From Klenkia brasiliensis (GTDB taxonomy: Bacteria; Actinomycetota; Actinomycetes; Mycobacteriales; Geodermatophilaceae), in the NCBI RefSeq assembly GCF_900100695.1, contig NZ_FNCF01000001.1:464060-528059 (forward strand): a DNA stretch of 64,000 bases, given 5' to 3'. The notes under the pieces were generated by a model. It was given only the letters and a program-made list of their open reading frames with translations. It made no database searches and was not told the origin of the DNA. The position numbers and the translations under genes were made by a program. Of the stretch, positions 46,512 to 58,630 are shown piece by piece. How positions within the stretch are numbered: the first letter of the stretch is position 1; each line of letters opens with the position of its first letter.

Positions 46512-49500
46512 ATGGGCTGGCAGAACCCACCCATCCCGTGGTCGGAGCTCGAGCGCAAGCTCTCCGACCGGCACCGGCCCGGCCGGCCCGAGCAGGGCGA
46601 CGGCGGCGACAGCCCGGCGTGGTCGCGCAAGCGGCAGCCCTACGTCCCGCCGGCCGACCTGCTGCCCCAGCCCCCGGTGCAGCCGGTCGTGCCCTACGCC
46701 GAGCTGCACTGCCACACCAACTTCAGCTTCCTCGACGGCGCCAGCCACCCCGAGGACCTGGTCGCCGAGGCGGTGCGGCTGGGGCTGTCGGCGCTGGCGG
46801 TCACCGACCACGACGGGTTCTACGGCGTGGTGCGCGCCGCCGAGGCCGCCCGCGCGCACGGGCTGCGCACCGTGGTGGGCGCCGAGCTGTCGCTGGGGCT
46901 GACCGGGCCGCAGAACGGCGTCGCCGACCCCGAGGGCACCCACCTGCTGGTGCTGGCCCGCGGCACCGCCGGCTACCACCGGCTGGCCGCGGCGATCACC
47001 CGGGCCCAGCTGCGCGGGGCGGAGAAGGGCCGCCCGGTCTACGACCTCGAGGAGCTAGCCGCCGACGCCGACGGCGACTGGCTGGTGCTCACCGGCTGCC
47101 GCAAGGGCACCGTGCGCAGCGCGCTGGCCACCGGCGGGCCGGACGCCGCGGCCGCCGAGCTCGACCGGCTCACCGCCCTGTTCGGCCGCGACAACGTGGT
47201 CGCCGAGCTCATCGACCACGGCCACCCCACCGACTCCCGGACCAACGACGCCCTGGCCGAGCTCGCCGCGCGGGCCGGGCTGCCGGTGGTGGCCACCGGC
47301 AACGTGCACGTGGCCACCCCCGACGGGCGCCGGCTGGCCGGGGCGCTGGCCGCCGTCCGGGCGCGGCGGGACCTGACCGGCATCGACGGCTGGCTGCCCG
47401 CCACGGGTGCGGCGCACCTGCGGTCGGGGGCGGAGATGGCCGCCCGGTTCGCCCGCTACCCGGGTGCGGTGGCCCGGTCGGTGCAGATCGCCGACGCGCT
47501 GGCCTTCCCGCTGGAGCTGGCCCGCCCGAAGCTGCCCCGGATGGACCTCCCGCCGGGGCACACCCCGATGAGCTGGCTGCGCGAGCTGGTGGCCCGGGGC
47601 GCGGCCGCGCGGTTCGGGCCGCCGGGCACCTGGTCGGCGGCGTTCGAGCGCGACTACGCCCGGCGGGTCGACCGCGAGCTCGACGTGATCGAGGAGAAGG
47701 ACTTCCCCGGCTACTTCCTCATCGTCCACGACCTGGTCGCCTACGCCCGGCAGCGCGGCATCCTCTGCCAGGGCCGCGGGTCGGCGGCGAACTCGCTGGT
47801 CTGCTACCTGCTGGAGATCACCGCGGTCGACCCGGTGCGCTTCGGGCTGCCCTTCGAGCGGTTCCTGTCCACCACCCGCGACGAGGAGCCCGACATCGAC
47901 GTCGACTTCGACTCCGACCGCCGCGAGGAGGTCATCCAGTACGTCTACGGCCGCTACGGCCGGCGCAACGCCGCGCAGGTGGCCAACGTGATCACCTACC
48001 GGCCCAAGCTGGCGGTGCGCGACGTGGCCAAGGCGCTGGGCTACAGCACCGGCCAGCAGGACGCCTGGTCCAAGCAGGTCGAGACGTGGGGGTCGGTGGC
48101 CACCACCGACGAGCACGACATCCCGCCGGCGGTGGTGGAGATGGCCGAGCAGCTGCTGGGCTTCCCGCGGCACCTGGGCATCCACTCCGGCGGCATGGTG
48201 CTCACCGACCGTCCGGTGGGCGAGGTGTGCCCGATCGAGCACGCCCGCAAGGAGCAGCGCACCGTCCTGCAGTGGGACAAGGACGACTGCGCGGCGATGG
48301 GGCTGGTCAAGTTCGACCTGCTGGGGCTGGGCATGCTGGCCGCGCTGCAGTACTGCTTCGACCTGGTCGCCGACCACACCGGCGAGCGCTGGACGCTGGA
48401 CTCGGTGCCCAAGGAGGAGCCCGGGGTCTACGACATGCTCTGCCGGGCCGACTCCGTCGGGGTGTTCCAGGTCGAGAGCCGGGCGCAGATGGGCACCCTG
48501 CCCCGGCTGCAGCCGCGCGAGTTCTACCACCTGGTCATCGACATCGCGCTGATCCGGCCCGGGCCCATCCAGGGCGGGGCGGTGCACCCCTTCATCCGGC
48601 GCAAGCTGGGCCAGGAACCGGTCACCTACCCGCACCCGCTGCTGGAGCCGGTGCTGGCCCGCACGCTGGGCGTCCCGCTGTTCCAGGAGCAGCTCATGCA
48701 GATCGCGGTCGCGGTCGGCGGGTGCACCGGCGACGACGCCGACCTGCTGCGCCGGGCGATGGGGTCCAAGCGGGGCAAGGAGCGGATCGGGTCGCTGCGG
48801 GCGACGCTGTTCGCCGGGATGGCCTCGCACGGCATCACCGGGGAGCTGGCCGAGAGCATCTACGCCAAGATCGAGGCGTTCGCGAACTTCGGGTTCGCCG
48901 AGAGCCACTCGATCAGCTTCGCGCTGCTGGTCTACACCTCCAGCTGGTTCAAGCTGCACTACCCGGCGGCGTTCCTGGCCGCGCTGCTGCGCGCCCAGCC
49001 GATGGGCTTCTACTCCCCGCAGACCCTGGTCGCCGACGCCCGCCGGCACGGCGTGCAGGTGCTCACCCCCGACGTCCTGCGGTCCGGGGTGCACGCCGAC
49101 CTGGAACGCACCGACGACGACCCCCGGCCGACCGGGTCCGCCGCCTGCCGGGCACCCGACCAGCCGCCGACCGGCGAGTTCGACCCGCACGCCCCCTTCG
49201 ACACCGCCGACCACCGCCTCGACGACGGGTTCGCCGTCCGGCTGGGGCTGGCCGGGGTGCGGTCGATCGGCGAGGCCGACGCCGAGCGCGTCGTGGCCGC
49301 CCGCGACGAGGGCGGGCCGTTCACCTCGCTGGCCGACCTGGTGCTGCGCACCGGGCTGACCGCTCCCCAGCTGGAGGCGCTGGCCACCGCGGGTGCCTTC
49401 GACGGGCTGGGGCTCACCCGCCGGCAGGCGCTGTGGGAGGCCGGCCGGGCGGCGCAGGAGCGGGCCGACCGGCTGCCGGGGTCGGGGGTGGTGGAGCCGC

Positions 49501-49931
49501 CGCCGATGTTGCCGGGCATGAGCCCCGCCGAGGAGACGATGGCCGACCTGTGGGCCACCGCGATCTCCCCGGCCAGCCACCCGGTGCAGCACGTGCGCGC
49601 CCAGCTGGACGCCGCCGGGGTGCTGCCGGCGTCCGGGCTGCTGACCGCGACCTCGGGGACCCGGGTGCGGGTGGGCGGGGTGGTGACCCACCGGCAGCGG
49701 CCGGCGACGGCCGGGGGCACCACGTTCCTCAACCTGGAGGACGAGACCGGGCTGGTCAACGTCATCGTGTCCACCGGGGTGTGGGCCCGGCACCGGCGGG
49801 TCGCGCGGGAGTCCTCGGCGCTGGTGGTGCACGGCCGGCTGGAGCGGAACGAGGGCGTGGTGAACCTGGTCGCCGAGCGGCTGGAGACGCTGGCGATCAC
49901 CGCCCGGACGACGTCGCGCGACTTCCGCTGA
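46512..49931 (+). CDS. dnaE2: Error-prone DNA polymerase III alpha subunit
   Basis: 1139 residues, typical for DnaE2 (DnaE1 is longer). N-terminal PHP domain (VPYAELHCHTNFSFLDGASH), polymerase core with metal-binding Asp cluster PDIDVDFDSDRREEV, QGRGSAANSLVCYLL, finger region RAMGSKRGKER, HhH domain (VRSIGEADAERVVAARD), and an OB fold (VRVGGVVTHRQRPATAGGTT). Together with ImuA' and ImuB it performs mutagenic lesion bypass. GGAG lies six bases before ATG 46512. Same operon, 24 bases after imuB, under the LexA box. Confidence 0.96.
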   Translation: MGWQNPPIPWSELERKLSDRHRPGRPEQGDGGDSPAWSRKRQPYVPPADLLPQPPVQPVVPYAELHCHTNFSFLDGASHPEDLVAEAVRLGLSALAVTDHDGFYGVVRAAEAARAHGLRTVVGAELSLGLTGPQNGVADPEGTHLLVLARGTAGYHRLAAAITRAQLRGAEKGRPVYDLEELAADADGDWLVLTGCRKGTVRSALATGGPDAAAAELDRLTALFGRDNVVAELIDHGHPTDSRTNDALAELAARAGLPVVATGNVHVATPDGRRLAGALAAVRARRDLTGIDGWLPATGAAHLRSGAEMAARFARYPGAVARSVQIADALAFPLELARPKLPRMDLPPGHTPMSWLRELVARGAAARFGPPGTWSAAFERDYARRVDRELDVIEEKDFPGYFLIVHDLVAYARQRGILCQGRGSAANSLVCYLLEITAVDPVRFGLPFERFLSTTRDEEPDIDVDFDSDRREEVIQYVYGRYGRRNAAQVANVITYRPKLAVRDVAKALGYSTGQQDAWSKQVETWGSVATTDEHDIPPAVVEMAEQLLGFPRHLGIHSGGMVLTDRPVGEVCPIEHARKEQRTVLQWDKDDCAAMGLVKFDLLGLGMLAALQYCFDLVADHTGERWTLDSVPKEEPGVYDMLCRADSVGVFQVESRAQMGTLPRLQPREFYHLVIDIALIRPGPIQGGAVHPFIRRKLGQEPVTYPHPLLEPVLARTLGVPLFQEQLMQIAVAVGGCTGDDADLLRRAMGSKRGKERIGSLRATLFAGMASHGITGELAESIYAKIEAFANFGFAESHSISFALLVYTSSWFKLHYPAAFLAALLRAQPMGFYSPQTLVADARRHGVQVLTPDVLRSGVHADLERTDDDPRPTGSAACRAPDQPPTGEFDPHAPFDTADHRLDDGFAVRLGLAGVRSIGEADAERVVAARDEGGPFTSLADLVLRTGLTAPQLEALATAGAFDGLGLTRRQALWEAGRAAQERADRLPGSGVVEPPPMLPGMSPAEETMADLWATAISPASHPVQHVRAQLDAAGVLPASGLLTATSGTRVRVGGVVTHRQRPATAGGTTFLNLEDETGLVNVIVSTGVWARHRRVARESSALVVHGRLERNEGVVNLVAERLETLAITARTTSRDFR

Positions 49932-49935
49932 CGCC

Positions 49936-50343
49936 TCAGCGGCCGGTGCGCTCCGGGCCGTCGGCGGGCTCGTCGGCCCGGGTGTCGGCGGCGGTGGACC
50001 CCGCCGGGCCGGGCGTCCCGGGCACCCCGAGCTCGTCGACCAGCAGCAGGTCGCGGCGCACGTGCCGGCGCCGGTAGGCCACCCGGCTGACCAGGTGTGC
50101 GCTGACCGGTGCGGTGAGCAGCTGGAAGACCCCGACCAGCACCAGCATCCAGACGACCGGCTGGCCGGTGAGCCGGATGACCGCGCCGGTCATCACCAGC
50201 AGCACCCCGAGCACCTGCGGCTTGGTGGCCGCGTGCATCCGGTTGAGCACGTCGGGGAAGCGGACCAGACCGAGCCCGGCGGTCAGGCACAGGAAGCTGC
50301 CGGCGACCAGGCAGACCGAGGCGACGACGTCGGCGGCGCTCAT
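49936..50343 (-). CDS. mrpG: Mrp Na+/H+ antiporter subunit G
   Basis: 135 residues; ATG overlaps the mrpF stop (ATGA). Three membrane helices (about 6-27, 42-60, 64-84) with the MrpG signature RFPDVLNRMHAATKPQVLG, followed by a hydrophilic tail rich in Pro, Asp and Glu that is longer than in the Bacillus protein. The small subunit is required for assembly of the hetero-oligomeric antiporter. Last gene of the mrp operon, convergent with dnaE2 at a 4-base gap. Confidence 0.93.
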   Translation of the reverse strand: MSAADVVASVCLVAGSFLCLTAGLGLVRFPDVLNRMHAATKPQVLGVLLVMTGAVIRLTGQPVVWMLVLVGVFQLLTAPVSAHLVSRVAYRRRHVRRDLLLVDELGVPGTPGPAGSTAADTRADEPADGPERTGR

Positions 50344-50630
50344 CGGCGCTCCTCCGGTGTGGTGTCGGCCTTGACCAGCATCCCGCCGATGTAGCGGGCC
50401 ACCGACACCGAGCCGACGAAGGCCAGCAGCGCCACGACCAGCAGCACCGGTTCCAGCGAGATGTCCCGGTAGACCGCGCAGTAGACGGCGATGCCGCAGG
50501 CGATGGTGACCAGCAGGGCGTCGGTGGACACGACCCGGTCCAGCAGCGACGGGCCCAGGGCCAGCCGGGTGAGGATCAGCACCGCGGCCGCGCCCAGCAG
50601 TGCGAAGCAGACGATCGCGACGACGGTCAT
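50340..50630 (-). CDS. mrpF: Mrp Na+/H+ antiporter subunit F
   Basis: 96 residues, three helices. MrpF markers: RLALGPSLLDRVVSTDALLV and VARYIGGMLV. ATG at 50630 overlaps the mrpE stop. Small membrane subunit of the Mrp complex. Confidence 0.92.
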   Translation of the reverse strand: MTVVAIVCFALLGAAAVLILTRLALGPSLLDRVVSTDALLVTIACGIAVYCAVYRDISLEPVLLVVALLAFVGSVSVARYIGGMLVKADTTPEERR

Positions 50631-51186
50631 CGCCGGCCCACCCCCTCGGTCTCGGGCGTCTCGGTGCTGGGGTCGTCCAGGCGCGCGATGTCCTCGGCCG
50701 ACCCGAACGCCCGCACCACGCGGTCCTCCATGGCCAGCACGTTCGCCCGCTGCCGCTCCACGTGCGCGGCGTCGCGGACCTGCACCAGGTGGAGGGCCAT
50801 CACCCGGCGCTCGCGGTCCAGGTCGAGCACCAGCGACCCGGGCACCAGCGACAGCGCCTCGGCGATGACGGTGAGCAGCAGGTCGGAGTCGGTACGCAGC
50901 TGCACGGTGATGATCGCCGAGCGGTGCCGCCCGGGCCGGAACGCCAGCCAGGACACCTCGGCGCTGGACACCAGCAGGTCGACGACGAACGTGCCCAGGA
51001 ACCGGAGCGCGGGCAGCGGCCGGAACCGCCCGCTGGTGGGCACCGACGGCAGCGGCAGCAGCGTGGTGACGACGACGGCCAGCACGACCCCGCTGATCAG
51101 GTTGGCCCAGGAGAAGGTGCCCCAGAGCAGGTTCCACACCACCACGAGCCAGACGAGCAGGAGCGCCTGCTGCCGCAGCCGGGCCC

Positions 51187-51190
<4 letters not shown>
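50627..51190 (-). CDS. mrpE: Mrp Na+/H+ antiporter subunit E
   Basis: 187 residues from GTG 51190 in a GTGA overlap with mrpD. Two N-terminal helices (LLLVWLVVVWNLLWGTFSWA, GVVLAVVVTTLLPLP), then a cytoplasmic ferredoxin-like domain with SPGS-type turn LSLVPGSLVLDLDRERRVMA, diagnostic of MrpE. The longer frame upstream is a shadow of mrpD. Confidence 0.92.
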
Positions 51191-52766
<1,576 letters not shown>

Positions 52767-52767
<1 letters not shown>

Positions 52768-53363
52768 CAGTGCTCCTCCCGCCGGTCGACGGGGCGGCCG
52801 CCCGGGGGCGTGCGGCCGGGGTCACCGGCCGCGCGGGCCTCCGCGGACTCGTTCTCCGCCGCCTCCGCGCGCGCCAGCTCGAGGTCGACGTCGTCCGAGG
52901 GCGGGACGACCTCACCGGCCAGGGGTTCGCGCTCGACGGTGAACCCGTCGCCGGGCCCGCGGTCGGCCAGCGGCATGTCCTCGGGGTCGCGCTCGTCGGC
53001 GTCGACCTCCTCGCGGGTGGCCACCCGCAGGTCCTCGGCGTCGTCCTGCACGACCTCGTCGCGGACCAGCCGCCAGGAGCGGTAGATCATCGCCAGCACG
53101 AAGGCGGAGATGCCGAAGGTGATCACGATGGCGGTGAGCACCAGGGCCTGCGGCAGCGGGTCATTGATGTCGCCGACGTCGTCGACCGGGAGGATCGGGG
53201 CCAGCCCGGCCACCCCGCCGGCGGACAGGATCAGCACGTTGGTGGCGTTGCCCAGCAGCAGGAAGCCCAGCAGCACCCGGGTCAGGCTGCGGTCCAGCAG
53301 CAGGTAGACGCCGGCGGCGTAGAGGCCGCCGACGATGACCGGCAGGACGACGGTGGGGATCAC
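52767..53363 (-). CDS. mrpC: Mrp Na+/H+ antiporter subunit C
   Basis: 198 residues. The first 105 residues are a NuoK-like three-helix unit (LLDRSLTRVLLGFLLLGNAT, NDPLPQALVLTAIVITFGIS). It is followed by an acidic hydrophilic extension of about 95 residues, unusually long compared with the roughly 110-residue Bacillus MrpC but seen in actinobacterial versions. GTG start overlapping the mrpA stop. Confidence 0.93.
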
Positions 53364-56266
53364 CGGTCACCTCCCGCGGTGGTGGCCAGCGCCTGGCCCT
53401 CGGCCGGGTCGGGGTCCTCGTCGTGCTCGTCGTCGGCGTCGATCTGCGCGCCGAGGCTGCGCAGCACGTCGAGCACCAGGCCGACGACGATGAGGTAGAC
53501 GCCCATGTCGAAGAACAGGGAGGTCACCAGCTTGACGTCACCCAGGACCGGCACGGTGCGCTCGAGGATGGTGGTCTGCAGCGCATCGACGCCCAGCAGC
53601 AGGCCGGCGATGCCGGTGGTGCCGGCCAGCAGCAGGCCCGACCCGAGCAGCTTGCCGGGGTCGACCGGCGCGGCCTCGCCGAGCTCGTAGCGCCCGCCGG
53701 CCAGGTAGCGCAGCACGAGGGCGAGCCCGGCCACCAGGCCGCCGGCGAACCCGCCGCCGGGCACGTTGTGGCCGCTGAACAGCAGGTAGACGCTCAGCAC
53801 GACGATGGTGTGGAACAGCACCCGGGTGACCACCTCGAGGATCACCGAGCGGCGCTGCGGGGAGAGGGTGGCGCTGGCGGCCAGCCAGCGGTCCCGCGGC
53901 GCACGCCGACCGCGGGCCGACCGGGTGTCGCCGGTGGCCCGGGCCACCGCACCGGTGCGCTGCCGGATGAACACCAGGCTGGCCACACCGGTGGCCACCA
54001 CCACCAGCAGCGAGATCTCCAGCAGGGTGTCCCAGGCCCGGATGTCGACCAGGGTGACGTTGACGATGTTCTCGCCGCCGCCGAAGGAGTAGGCCTGCTC
54101 GGGGAAGTCGACCGACACCGGCGTCGCCGTGCGGGCGCCGAGCGCGACCACGCCGACCCCGGCCATCAGGGCGCCGACGGCGAGGGCGATGACCCCGCGG
54201 GCGGTGCGCTCCTTGGCGCGGTGCCGCTCGGAGATGTCCTTGGGCAGCTTGCGCAGCACCAGCACGAAGGTGACCAGGGTGAGCGTCTCGACGAGGAACT
54301 GGGTGAGCGCCAGGTCGGGGGCGCCCTGCAGGGCGAACAGCACGCCGACGCCGTAGCCGGTGACGCCGACGACCAGCACCGCGGACAGCCGCTGCCGGAT
54401 GCGGACCGCCAGCGCGGCCGACCCCAGGACGACCACGCCCACCAGTGCCTGCACGGGGGTGTCCCACGGCCGGACGGCGTCCGGCCACGGCGCATGCAGC
54501 ACCAGCACCGAGCCCGGCAGCAGGACCAGCACGGTCAGGATGACGCCGAGGTAGGTGGGCAGCGAGCCCCGCTGCGTGCTGCGGGTGCTGGTCTGGGCGA
54601 CCCGGTCCAGCCCGCGCATGGTGTGCCAGTAGCCCTCGTCGGCGGAGGCGTCGACGGCGATCCGGCGCTGCAGGCGGGCGACGGCGTCCCTGCCGGTGAA
54701 CAGCGCGAGGCCGCCGAGGACGGTGACCAGCGAGAGCAGCAGGGCCGGCTGCAGGCCGTGCCAGAGCTTGAGCTCCTCGGCCTCCTCGGCGACCAGCGGG
54801 AGGGTGTCGGCGTAGGGCGCGACCAGCGGCTCGAGCAGGGAGGAGAACGGGCCGGCGAGCAGACCCAGGGCGGCGAGCAGCACCGGCGCGGCGAGGAACG
54901 CCGGGCCGGGCCGGTGCAGGTGGGCCGGCTTCGGCTCGCCGGCGGCGCAGCGGCGGACCGCTCCCCCGCTGCCGAAGGCGCCCCAGAGGAAACGCGCGGT
55001 GTAGGCGACGGTGAGCACCGACCCGAGGACCAGGCCCAGCAGCGTGAGCAGCGCCCAGGTGCGCGACTCCAGGCCGCCGTCCAGGAAGGCGGTGAACGCC
55101 GCCTCCTTGCCCACGAAGCCCAGCAGCGGCGGCAGCCCGGCCATCGAGGCGGCGGCCAGCCCGGCGGTGACGGCCAGCACGGGCAGCCGCCGGCCCAGCC
55201 CGGAGATCTCGCGCAGGTCGCGGGTGCCGCAGGCGTGGTCGACGACGCCGACGCAGAGGAACAGGGTGGACTTGAACAACCCGTGCGCCAGCAGCATGGC
55301 CACGCCGGCGGCCGCGGCCTCCCGGCTGCCGGTGCCGAGCAGGACCATGAGGAAGCCCAGCTGGCTGACGGTGCCGAAGGCGAGCAGCAGCTTGAGGTCG
55401 TACTGGCGCAGCGCGCGGTAGCCGCCCAGCAGCATGGTCGCCAGGCCCAGGCCGATGAGCACCGGCCGCCAGCCCGGGGTGTCGGCGAAGCCGGGGGCCA
55501 GCCGGGCGACCAGGTAGATGCCGGCCTTCACCATCGCCGCGGCGTGCAGGTAGGCGCTGGTCGGGGTGGGTGCCTCCATGGCGGCGGGCAACCAGAAGTG
55601 GAAGGGCACCATCGCCGACTTGGTGACCGCGCCGGCGAGCACCAGCAGGATGCCGACGGTGACCTGCGGGCCGCTGCCGGGGTTCGCCACGACCTCGCTG
55701 AGCAGGTAGCTGCCGCTGGCCTGGCCGACCATGACCAGGCCGACGAGCATCGCCAGCCCGCCCGCGGTGGTGACGACGAGGGCCTGCTGGGCGGCGCGGC
55801 GGCCGGCGACCTTGGCGCCGCTGCCGCCGATCAGCAGGAAGGAGAAGACGGTGGTGAGCTCCCAGAACACGTAGAGCAGGAGCATGTCGTCGGCGACGAC
55901 CAGGCCGAGCATCGAGCCGGCGAAGGCCATGAGGACGCCGGCGAACCGGCCCAGGCCCTCGTCCCCGGGCTCGAAGTACCGGGCGCAGTAGACGAACACC
56001 AGGGCGCCGACCCCGGTGACCAGCGCGGCGACCGACAGCGCCAGGACGTCCAGGCGCAGGGTGACGTCCAGGTCGAGCGCGGGGATCCACGTCGTCCGCT
56101 CGTCCACGGTGCCGCCGTCGAGCACCGTGGACAGCTGCGCCAGCAGCCAGCCGAACCCGGCCGCGGGGACCAGCGCCAGGGCGTAGTACGCCGAGCGGCC
56201 CCACCAGCGCACCAGGACGGGCGCCAGCACGGCGGCCACCAGGTGTGCGAGGAGGAGCAGGCCCAC
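53360..56266 (-). CDS. mrpA: Mrp Na+/H+ antiporter subunit A with fused MrpB domain
   Basis: 968 residues. N-terminal NuoL-like part with LLLYVFWELTTVFSFLLIG (key Glu), GAVTKSAMVPFHFWLPAAM (key Lys), PTPTSAYLHAAAMVKAGIYL and LLAHGLFKSTLFL; then NuoJ-like QGAPDLALTQFLVETLTLVT; from about residue 820 an MrpB domain (LFHTIVVLSVYLLFSGHNVP, GGGFAGGLVAGLALVLRYLA). The A/B fusion explains why the operon lacks a separate mrpB. The GTG at 56266 has GGAG five bases upstream. First gene of mrpA/B-C-D-E-F-G; likely roles are sodium/pH homeostasis. Confidence 0.96.
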   Translation of the reverse strand: MGLLLLAHLVAAVLAPVLVRWWGRSAYYALALVPAAGFGWLLAQLSTVLDGGTVDERTTWIPALDLDVTLRLDVLALSVAALVTGVGALVFVYCARYFEPGDEGLGRFAGVLMAFAGSMLGLVVADDMLLLYVFWELTTVFSFLLIGGSGAKVAGRRAAQQALVVTTAGGLAMLVGLVMVGQASGSYLLSEVVANPGSGPQVTVGILLVLAGAVTKSAMVPFHFWLPAAMEAPTPTSAYLHAAAMVKAGIYLVARLAPGFADTPGWRPVLIGLGLATMLLGGYRALRQYDLKLLLAFGTVSQLGFLMVLLGTGSREAAAAGVAMLLAHGLFKSTLFLCVGVVDHACGTRDLREISGLGRRLPVLAVTAGLAAASMAGLPPLLGFVGKEAAFTAFLDGGLESRTWALLTLLGLVLGSVLTVAYTARFLWGAFGSGGAVRRCAAGEPKPAHLHRPGPAFLAAPVLLAALGLLAGPFSSLLEPLVAPYADTLPLVAEEAEELKLWHGLQPALLLSLVTVLGGLALFTGRDAVARLQRRIAVDASADEGYWHTMRGLDRVAQTSTRSTQRGSLPTYLGVILTVLVLLPGSVLVLHAPWPDAVRPWDTPVQALVGVVVLGSAALAVRIRQRLSAVLVVGVTGYGVGVLFALQGAPDLALTQFLVETLTLVTFVLVLRKLPKDISERHRAKERTARGVIALAVGALMAGVGVVALGARTATPVSVDFPEQAYSFGGGENIVNVTLVDIRAWDTLLEISLLVVVATGVASLVFIRQRTGAVARATGDTRSARGRRAPRDRWLAASATLSPQRRSVILEVVTRVLFHTIVVLSVYLLFSGHNVPGGGFAGGLVAGLALVLRYLAGGRYELGEAAPVDPGKLLGSGLLLAGTTGIAGLLLGVDALQTTILERTVPVLGDVKLVTSLFFDMGVYLIVVGLVLDVLRSLGAQIDADDEHDEDPDPAEGQALATTAGGDR

Positions 56267-56322
56267 GGGTCTCCATAGGGGTCGGGGACGCCGATCGGCG
56301 CGCGCGTTCGTTTCGTTCGATT

Positions 56323-56328
56323 TACAGT
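56323..56328 (+). promoter_or_regulatory. -10 element of the HTH gene
   Basis: TACAGT six bases before GTG 56335; a TTCGTTTCGTTCGATT stretch lies just upstream in the mrpA/HTH divergent region. Leaderless spacing. Confidence 0.5.
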
Positions 56329-56334
56329 CTGCCG

Positions 56335-56703
56335 GTGGATTCCCGGGGGCGCGAGTCGACGGTGCACCCGCCGGCCTCGCTGCCGGTGCTGCCGCCGGGT
56401 CCGTGGCAGCTGTGCGGGTCCGACGGGAGGGCGGTGGCCCTGCCCCCCGAGGTGGCCGAGGTGCTGGTCACGGCGCTGGAGGCCTTCGCCCACGGCGCCG
56501 CGGTGACGCTCGTGCCGCACGAGCGCACGCTGACCACCCAGGAGGCGGCCGACCTGCTCGGGGTGAGCAGGCCCACCGTCGTCCGGCTGCTGGAGCACGG
56601 CGCGATCCCCTACGACCAGCCGGGCAGGCACCGCCGGATCAGGCTGGCCGACGTGCTGGAGCACCAGCGCCGCTGCCACCACGAGGAACCCGCAGCCGAC
56701 TGA
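56335..56703 (+). CDS. Antitoxin-like excisionase-type HTH protein (orphan)
   Basis: 122 residues from GTG 56335. N-terminal 70 residues hold VALPPEVAEVLVTALEAFAHG and AAVTLVPHERTLTTQEAA; then a MerR/excisionase HTH (ADLLGVSRPTVVRLLEHGAI) and a basic wing PYDQPGRHRRIRLADVLEHQ. In actinobacteria this architecture is usually the antitoxin of a PIN-domain toxin gene directly downstream. Here the next gene is on the other strand and the C-terminus is short (ends HHEEPAAD), so the toxin and the toxin-binding tail appear to be missing. It may now be a lone regulator. Confidence 0.82.
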   Translation: MDSRGRESTVHPPASLPVLPPGPWQLCGSDGRAVALPPEVAEVLVTALEAFAHGAAVTLVPHERTLTTQEAADLLGVSRPTVVRLLEHGAIPYDQPGRHRRIRLADVLEHQRRCHHEEPAAD

Positions 56704-56720
56704 CGCGGGCAGGGGGAGGG

Positions 56721-58520
<1,800 letters not shown>

Positions 58521-58616
58521 GAGGTCCCCGAGTGTTCCAGGCCGGGTCGGCCGCACGTCGGCGGAGGGCTGTCCGGCCCGTGACCAGCTGATCGGTACCG
58601 ACCGGGTCGTGCACTG

Positions 58617-58625
58617 CCGATAGGC
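58617..58625 (+). promoter_or_regulatory. Shared upstream motif CCGATAGGC, copy 1
   Basis: CCGATAGGC ends six bases before the GTG of the first LAXTG gene. The same nine bases occur at the same distance before the paralogue at 60785, so it is likely a common -10-type promoter element. Confidence 0.55.
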
Positions 58626-58630
58626 GCGCC

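Noticed and set aside
53423-56278. 951-codon plus-strand frame opposite mrpA
   Set aside because: Repetitive Gly/Asp/Gln/His sequence typical of an antisense shadow; mrpA is complete on the other strand.
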